This document shows positions 58,554 through 64,000 of a DNA stretch of 64,000 nucleotides, in pieces. This DNA comes from Clytia hemisphaerica (taxonomy: Eukaryota; Cnidaria; Hydrozoa; Leptothecata; Clytiidae), in the NCBI GenBank assembly GCA_902728285.1, contig CACVBU010000953.1, positions 434,001-498,000 of the forward strand. Direction: 5' to 3'. The notes below the pieces were generated by a model. The model was not told the DNA's origin. It searched no databases and saw only the letters and a program-made list of their open reading frames with translations. How positions within the stretch are numbered: the first letter of the stretch is position 1; each line of letters opens with the position of its first letter. Position numbers and translations under genes: made by a program.

Positions 58554-61500
58554 CTACTCGGATTCAAGTAATAGGACTAATTTGTGAATCGGTCGCTCAA
58601 ATATTCCTGATCTCGTTTTCAACGTACAAGAACGAACAAGACCGTCAGCGCTTTGTTTTGTCGACAGAACGATTCCCATGTTCCAGTTATTACGGAAGAG
58701 ATCACCATCTTTCAACAAGACTACATCACCGATACTCAGATTTCGTCTGGTTGATGGCCATTTGCGTCGTTCTTGGAGGGTGTTGAGATATTCTTTGCGC
58801 CAGCGTGTCCAGAATTCGTTCGCTAGATGTTGAACTCGTCTCCATCTCTGTCTGCAGTACATAGTGGTGCTCGAGGTGAAATTCCCTGGAGGAGGTAGTA
58901 CGAGCTGGCTTTTTCCAGTCAACAAAGTGATTGGGCTGATTGGGATTGGACTCTGTGGATCTCCAATGCTGTCGTAGGTTAACGGTCTCGAGTTGACAGT
59001 ACATTCAGCTTCACAGAGGAAGGTCCTAAACGATTCATCGTCAACACAATCTCCATGATGATCCATGAGGTTGCATAAGATGGAACGTACGCTGCGGATT
59101 TGTCTTTCCCAGACTCCACCCATGTGGCTTGATTTTGGTGGGTTAAATTTCCAGACGAGCCAATCTCCTCCGTTGATTTGCATAAACGATTGAATTCGAT
59201 CGTGGTCCATTTGACTGAATAAGGCTTGCAATTCGTTGTCGGCTCCGACAAAATTCGTACCTCGGTCGGAACGAAGAACTCTCACATTGCCCCTTCTCGA
59301 GATCAATCTTCTTAATCCTTGGATAAACGAATCTGTTTCGAGTGTGTGAATACTCTCCAGATGGATTGCTCGACTTGAACAGCACGTGAACAAAAACCCG
59401 TAACGTTTAGGGCGCTTACGTCCGTCCTTGATAGTGAATGGTCCAAATACGTCGACACCAGAATAGGTAAATGGCGCAGATTCGGCAATGCGATCCTCAG
59501 GTAGGTCTGACATCTGTTGGATCGAGGGCTTCCAGCGTATCTTTCTGCATGTAACACACTTGAAGATAGCACTCTTGACAAGGGACGTGCAGTGAATGAT
59601 CCAAAATCCAGCGGTTCGGATGCTGTTGATAGTGATGATGCGACCACAATGATTTGTTCTCTGGTGATACCATCTGATGATCAATGACGCCAATGGACCT
59701 TTGTTTGAGATGATTATTGGATGCTTGATGTTAAACTCGATTGTACTTTGTTTCAATCTGCCACCAACTCGTACGGTGCCATGAGTGTCGACGAACGGCT
59801 TGAGGTTTGATAAATTTGACGTTCTGTTGACTCCTTTCCCTTTTATAAGCTGTTGAATCTCGTGATAGAAATGTGTTTGTTGATGATGTTTGATAATCTT
59901 TAGCTCAGCAGCTTGGATAATATCAGTGGTCAGAGGTTTTGGCTTCTTTTGGTGCCAGATGAGGATGATGGCAATGATTCGCTTGATTTTAAACCATGAC
60001 GATACCCGATTGAGTAGATTTGTGATAGAATCGTTAGGAGTTGCAACTTTTGTTTTCATGACGTTGAGCCTAACTTCTGGGTCATCCAATGCAATGTCGA
60101 ACTTTTCGGTTCCAATTGGCCATTCACTTTTGGGAAGCTTCAAGAATCGAGGGCCAAGAAACCAACGATGGACTTTATCGTAATCTGATGTTGATAAACC
60201 TCTGGATGCATCATCTGCTGGTGTCTCGTCAGTGTTGACATGGAACCAATCTTTGATGTCACTGCTGTCACGAATCATCTGTGTCCTGTTTGCTACAAAC
60301 GTATGAAATCGTCTGGCTTCATTTGAGATGTACCCAAGTACTGCCTTGCTGTCAGTCCAGAAGAAGGTTTCTAAATCTGGGAAGGTAAACTCTTTAAGCA
60401 AAATGTTCGCAATACGAACTGCCAAGACGGCGGCTGTAAGCTCCATTCTAGGAGTGGTCACATATTTAATAGGGGCAACTCTCGACTTTCCCATGGCAAG
60501 GTTGACTGTAGCATCCCCGTTGGTGTTTTCAAGACGAAGGTAAGATGCTACTCCGTATCCCACATCAGACGCATCACAGAAGGTATGGAGGGAAAAATAA
60601 ACGATCTCACCAAAGTTGAATGGTTTGAAGCATCGTGGCACTCTTGATCGTAGATTTTGGAGGTCTTCTTTCCAACGTTCCCAAGCAATTCGCTTTTCGT
60701 TTGGAATTTCTTCATCCCATTGATAATGATCCTTCACAAGCTGTTGAAGGATCAACCTTCCCACCAAAAGGAAAGGGCTGGCAAGACCCAACGGATCGTA
60801 GATCGACGAAATCGTGGCCAATATACCTCTTCGTGTCGGTGGCTTTTCTTTGAAGGAGATCTTGAAACCGATTGTGTCGTCATCTACAAACCATGTGACT
60901 CCAAGAGCTCTTTCACATGGGAGTTCGTCGTTCGATAAATCGAGATCCTTGACACTCTTTGCCAGCTCTGTGTTGTCAATGTTGTTCATAACGACACGAC
61001 TATTGCTTACGAATTTCAACAAATTGAAGCCTCCACGTTTGCACAGAGCCTTTACATCATTGATAGCTTTTGATGCAGATTTCTCGTCAACTTCGGAGCT
61101 GAGGAAATCATCGACGTAGAAATCTCTTTTGACCATTTGAACGACTTTGACATCGAAATCTGCTTTGTTGTCTTCGGCTGTACGTTTGAGGGCATAGTTT
61201 GCACATGATGGTGAAGATATACAACCCTGGAGATGGACTGTCATTCGATATTCTTGCAATTTCTGATTTGTATCACCGTTGGGCCACCAGAGGATTCGGA
61301 AGAAATCTTGATGCTCTTCAGGTAGACGTACTTGATAATACATTTTCTCGATATCACCCATGAATGCGACATGGTTGCTACGAAATCGACAAAGAACACC
61401 AACAAGCGAATTAATCAAATCTGGACCTTGTAGTATCTCCTTGTTAAGACATCGGCCAACGAATGAAGCGCTGCAATCAAAGACCACCCGTATCTTTTCT

Positions 61501-63998
61501 GGTTTTTGCGGGTGGTATACGCCGTGGTGCGGTACGTACCAGACTTTACCTACGGTTGGAGGTTTTTCGCACTTGACGACATACTCTTTCGACAGGAGCT
61601 CCTGCATGAACTTTACGTAGTCATCACGGAACTGATCACGTCTTTCTAACTTTTTCTTTAGCCACATTGCTCGATTGAAGGCTTGGGACCGATTGTTTGG
61701 TAATGATAAATCTTCTGAACGAAATGGAACTGGTAAAATGTAGTGCGAATCCTGTAACTTTGTACCAGTATCCATTGTATATAGGAATCGTCTATCTTCT
61801 ACTGAAAGGCTAGCTTGGTGTTGGTCTGGTTCAACGAAGTCTTGTTGGTACATTTGAATCATCATATCTTTCAAGGATTCCTCTTTGATCTTTGTGGACG
61901 AGGTGATTGAGGTACGTCTGCAGTTGATAGTCCCATTCTGTCGACAGCTTTTTGGCCCAGTAATGCACCAACCAAGTCGTGTCTTGTATGCGTATGGTCC
62001 ATTACCCTCTGAATTTACTACTTCTAATGGCTCAAGTGCTCGAACACAATTGACTCCGATGAGGATGCCGAACTGAAGATTGGATGCATTGACAGGTACG
62101 TACTGAAGAAGATCTTTAAGATAAGTGTATTTCGCCAAGGAACATCTGGTAGGAATCTCTCCTGGCTCAGTTGGTAGATTCTTTCTGGAGAAGAGTTTTG
62201 GTAAGGTGACGTTCTTGCATCCATCAACTTCGAAATATGGTTGAGCAACCAGACCGTTTACAGCAAATGATGGTTCTGATGCTTCATTATTCAAAGTTTT
62301 AATTGTAATCGTAGTAGAGATTCCATTCAAGTTTAAATCGTTCATAATATCCTCAGTGATGAATGAACCTTGACTACAACTGTCGAGGAGAGCATAAGTG
62401 GATACCTTCTTGGTCGGGTTGCTTGAGTGATACAACCAGACTGGAACAACGGACACGGATACAGAGTTCTCGTGAATATCTGTACATTTATTACTAAACG
62501 ACTGTTCAACATTATCAATTTTATCGTCAGTTCTTGGTGGAAGAGTCGGAGGAACGTTTGGTGGAGGAGTCGGAGAAACGTTTGGTTGAGGAGTTGCAGT
62601 AGGTGGAGGAAATCTTCTTCGTGGAGCATGCAGTGAAGTTGGATGGGACATGCGACAAACCTTGCACGTTTTCTTTGATCTGCATTCTCTGGCAGTGTGA
62701 TTCGGTTGTAAACAGCAGAAACAAAGGCGATGATTGAAGACGTACTTCTTACGGTTTTCGGAATCGAGCTGCAGAAACTCTCTGCAGTCGTCGAGATCAT
62801 GTTGTGTAGACTTGCACATTGGACAGCTAGGTGTTGGTTGGTCTTTATCTACTCCAGTGGCATTTGATCGGAAGCCTCCTCGTCTTCTTGAAGCGTCTGA
62901 TCGTGAAGCTCTATCGTAGGATACTGGACCTGCAGCTTCACGTGAAAACATTGGATCATTTACGAGTTTCATTTCGTCTTTTACAAAGTTTGTGAAATCA
63001 TCAAAGCTCGGAATGATGTTGTATGAATCTCGAATACGCATAGCAGTACGATTCCATCTATCTTGGATCCTGGAAGGTAGCTTTAATTGTAAGGTACGAA
63101 GAAATTCGGGTGAGTCTAAAGCTTGAATGTAGTCTTTAGATGTCATACTGGTTTTACATTTTAGGAGGTGACCATAGAACTTTCGGAATGCTGCTCCATC
63201 ATCAGGATTGACTGCAGGTAATTGTTGTAGTTCTTGTCTGTATGCAACGAAAACTCTGTAGGGATCACCGTACTGGTCCTTGAGGAGTTGTAATGCGTGG
63301 CAATAGCCGAGAGATGGCGGTTCTTGGATGCAGTGTCGAACAAGCTCCTTTGGCTCTCCTTCAAGATGTTGATTGAGTCGAAGTAGTCGTCCTCTATCAG
63401 TGCAGACCTTGCTATCAACAGCCTCCATAAACGTGGCGATGAAGTACTTGTATTCAAGAGGATTGCCGTCAAATTTGTCAATCGTTACGTCTGGCGCTCC
63501 CTGTTGCTCCAATAATCTACATAAAGTCTCGTTGATAGCACTATTCTGATTCTTTGGGACCAAAATGGTGGATGATTGATCTAAGGTTTCGTTTGAACTT
63601 TGTTGTCGAGCAGCTTGATGGTTTTTACTCGAAGTTGTTTCTTCCTCATTAGATATGTTGTCAGTTGCAATGTCGTTTAGGAATGACGAATTTTTGGGCT
63701 GAAGAACTGAAGATACTTCTGGGATGAGGGAACGTTCTCTACCGGCTACCGGTTCCTTCAGGTCCTTGAGATTGCGTTTCCAGAGACGAATGTCTCCTTT
63801 TAGAACAGTCATTTTGTCCTCGATAATGTCGAACCAAAGTTCATTTGCGTCATATTCGTCTCCTTCACTAAATGACTGGACTTTGCCGTGGGTAATCTTT
63901 AGATTTTCGAAATCGGTGTTGAGCAGCTTCAATTCACCATCTAAGTAGGATTCGTCATCATCAGCAAGCCCCTCGATTACGATGTCGTACTGTTTGTT
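58554..63998 (-). CDS. BEL/Pao retrotransposon Gag-Pol polyprotein (5' end outside window)
   Basis: One frame, open to the window edge: more than 1,810 codons without a stop. Order from the N-side: a DUF1759-type Gag core (KFDGNPLEYKYF; about 63.5-63.0 kb); Cys/His knuckles (CPMCKSTQHDLDDC, FCCLQPNHTARECR; 62.83-62.65 kb); a retropepsin-like segment (LLDSCSQGSF; about 62.38 kb); reverse transcriptase with YVDDF (about 61.11 kb); RNase H (FFWTDSKAV); an integrase HHCC zinc region; the integrase core (SGVDVFGPF, LRSDRGTNF, GVWERQ); and a DUF5641-type C-terminus. This is the BEL/Pao order; Ty3 elements use other motifs. No envelope-like gene is seen. The intact frame suggests a recent insertion. 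It is antisense to ALKBH4. Confidence 0.93.
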   Translation of the reverse strand, partial: NKQYDIVIEGLADDDESYLDGELKLLNTDFENLKITHGKVQSFSEGDEYDANELWFDIIEDKMTVLKGDIRLWKRNLKDLKEPVAGRERSLIPEVSSVLQPKNSSFLNDIATDNISNEEETTSSKNHQAARQQSSNETLDQSSTILVPKNQNSAINETLCRLLEQQGAPDVTIDKFDGNPLEYKYFIATFMEAVDSKVCTDRGRLLRLNQHLEGEPKELVRHCIQEPPSLGYCHALQLLKDQYGDPYRVFVAYRQELQQLPAVNPDDGAAFRKFYGHLLKCKTSMTSKDYIQALDSPEFLRTLQLKLPSRIQDRWNRTAMRIRDSYNIIPSFDDFTNFVKDEMKLVNDPMFSREAAGPVSYDRASRSDASRRRGGFRSNATGVDKDQPTPSCPMCKSTQHDLDDCREFLQLDSENRKKYVFNHRLCFCCLQPNHTARECRSKKTCKVCRMSHPTSLHAPRRRFPPPTATPQPNVSPTPPPNVPPTLPPRTDDKIDNVEQSFSNKCTDIHENSVSVSVVPVWLYHSSNPTKKVSTYALLDSCSQGSFITEDIMNDLNLNGISTTITIKTLNNEASEPSFAVNGLVAQPYFEVDGCKNVTLPKLFSRKNLPTEPGEIPTRCSLAKYTYLKDLLQYVPVNASNLQFGILIGVNCVRALEPLEVVNSEGNGPYAYKTRLGWCITGPKSCRQNGTINCRRTSITSSTKIKEESLKDMMIQMYQQDFVEPDQHQASLSVEDRRFLYTMDTGTKLQDSHYILPVPFRSEDLSLPNNRSQAFNRAMWLKKKLERRDQFRDDYVKFMQELLSKEYVVKCEKPPTVGKVWYVPHHGVYHPQKPEKIRVVFDCSASFVGRCLNKEILQGPDLINSLVGVLCRFRSNHVAFMGDIEKMYYQVRLPEEHQDFFRILWWPNGDTNQKLQEYRMTVHLQGCISSPSCANYALKRTAEDNKADFDVKVVQMVKRDFYVDDFLSSEVDEKSASKAINDVKALCKRGGFNLLKFVSNSRVVMNNIDNTELAKSVKDLDLSNDELPCERALGVTWFVDDDTIGFKISFKEKPPTRRGILATISSIYDPLGLASPFLLVGRLILQQLVKDHYQWDEEIPNEKRIAWERWKEDLQNLRSRVPRCFKPFNFGEIVYFSLHTFCDASDVGYGVASYLRLENTNGDATVNLAMGKSRVAPIKYVTTPRMELTAAVLAVRIANILLKEFTFPDLETFFWTDSKAVLGYISNEARRFHTFVANRTQMIRDSSDIKDWFHVNTDETPADDASRGLSTSDYDKVHRWFLGPRFLKLPKSEWPIGTEKFDIALDDPEVRLNVMKTKVATPNDSITNLLNRVSSWFKIKRIIAIILIWHQKKPKPLTTDIIQAAELKIIKHHQQTHFYHEIQQLIKGKGVNRTSNLSNLKPFVDTHGTVRVGGRLKQSTIEFNIKHPIIISNKGPLASLIIRWYHQRTNHCGRIITINSIRTAGFWIIHCTSLVKSAIFKCVTCRKIRWKPSIQQMSDLPEDRIAESAPFTYSGVDVFGPFTIKDGRKRPKRYGFLFTCCSSRAIHLESIHTLETDSFIQGLRRLISRRGNVRVLRSDRGTNFVGADNELQALFSQMDHDRIQSFMQINGGDWLVWKFNPPKSSHMGGVWERQIRSVRSILCNLMDHHGDCVDDESFRTFLCEAECTVNSRPLTYDSIGDPQSPIPISPITLLTGKSQLVLPPPGNFTSSTTMYCRQRWRRVQHLANEFWTRWRKEYLNTLQERRKWPSTRRNLSIGDVVLLKDGDLFRNNWNMGIVLSTKQSADGLVRSCTLKTRSGIFERPIHKLVLLLESE

Positions 63999-64000
63999 AA

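Noticed and set aside
58726..63948. Many open frames on both strands under the Gag-Pol gene
   Set aside because: They are shadows of the long minus-strand frame; none has a domain of its own.

Overview
The window is AT-rich animal DNA. It holds intron-bearing metazoan genes (USP30, SMIM8, a 13-exon SLC13 transporter, a sesquipedalian/PHETA gene, IQCC, ALKBH4) among very many short inverted-repeat transposons. An invertebrate is clear; a cnidarian or similar early-branching animal is my best guess from composition, MITE density and transposon types, but nothing here proves the species.

Layout. 0-1.75 kb (minus): SMIM8 and the 5' part of USP30, whose reading frames overlap by one base (TAATG). 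1.75-16.3 kb: gene-free and built of DNA transposons, many nested. At 4547-7871 a Mutator-like element holds a CACTA element that holds a TA-MITE. At 12784-14632 a TA-MITE holds a Harbinger-like element that holds a 9-bp-TSD element. 16382-26012: one apparently complete 9.6-kb DNA transposon (below). 26-29.5 kb: repeats only. 29.57-31.07 kb (plus): an unrecognised single-exon 501-aa gene. 32.97-47.11 kb (minus): an SLC13 sodium/dicarboxylate-type cotransporter; its 13 exons join in frame into 636 aa and its introns are full of MITEs. 48.49-50.30 kb: four transposons nested in each other. 51.3-56.2 kb (plus): PHETA, IQCC and ALKBH4 exon 1. 56.4-57.76 kb: three foldback/TA MITEs. 57.76 kb to the end (minus): one LTR and a long open BEL/Pao gag-pol frame that runs off the window.

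The main discovery candidate is the 9.6-kb transposon. It has 29-bp perfect terminal inverted repeats and a 7-bp (perhaps 8-bp) target duplication, GCGTCAT. It carries two convergent, apparently intact spliced genes. Gene 1 (9 exons, 957 aa) joins an N-terminal Cys/His domain closely resembling the pre-RING N-terminal region of the V(D)J recombinase RAG1 to a P-element/THAP9-type DDE catalytic domain. Gene 2 (2 exons, 469 aa) has an acidic start, a C2HC finger and a segment with a YVAGY motif of the kind found in the C-terminal part of P-type transposases, a part that seems short in gene 1. I infer a split P-superfamily transposase carrying a RAG1-like DNA- or protein-binding module, which bears on where the RAG1 N-terminus came from.
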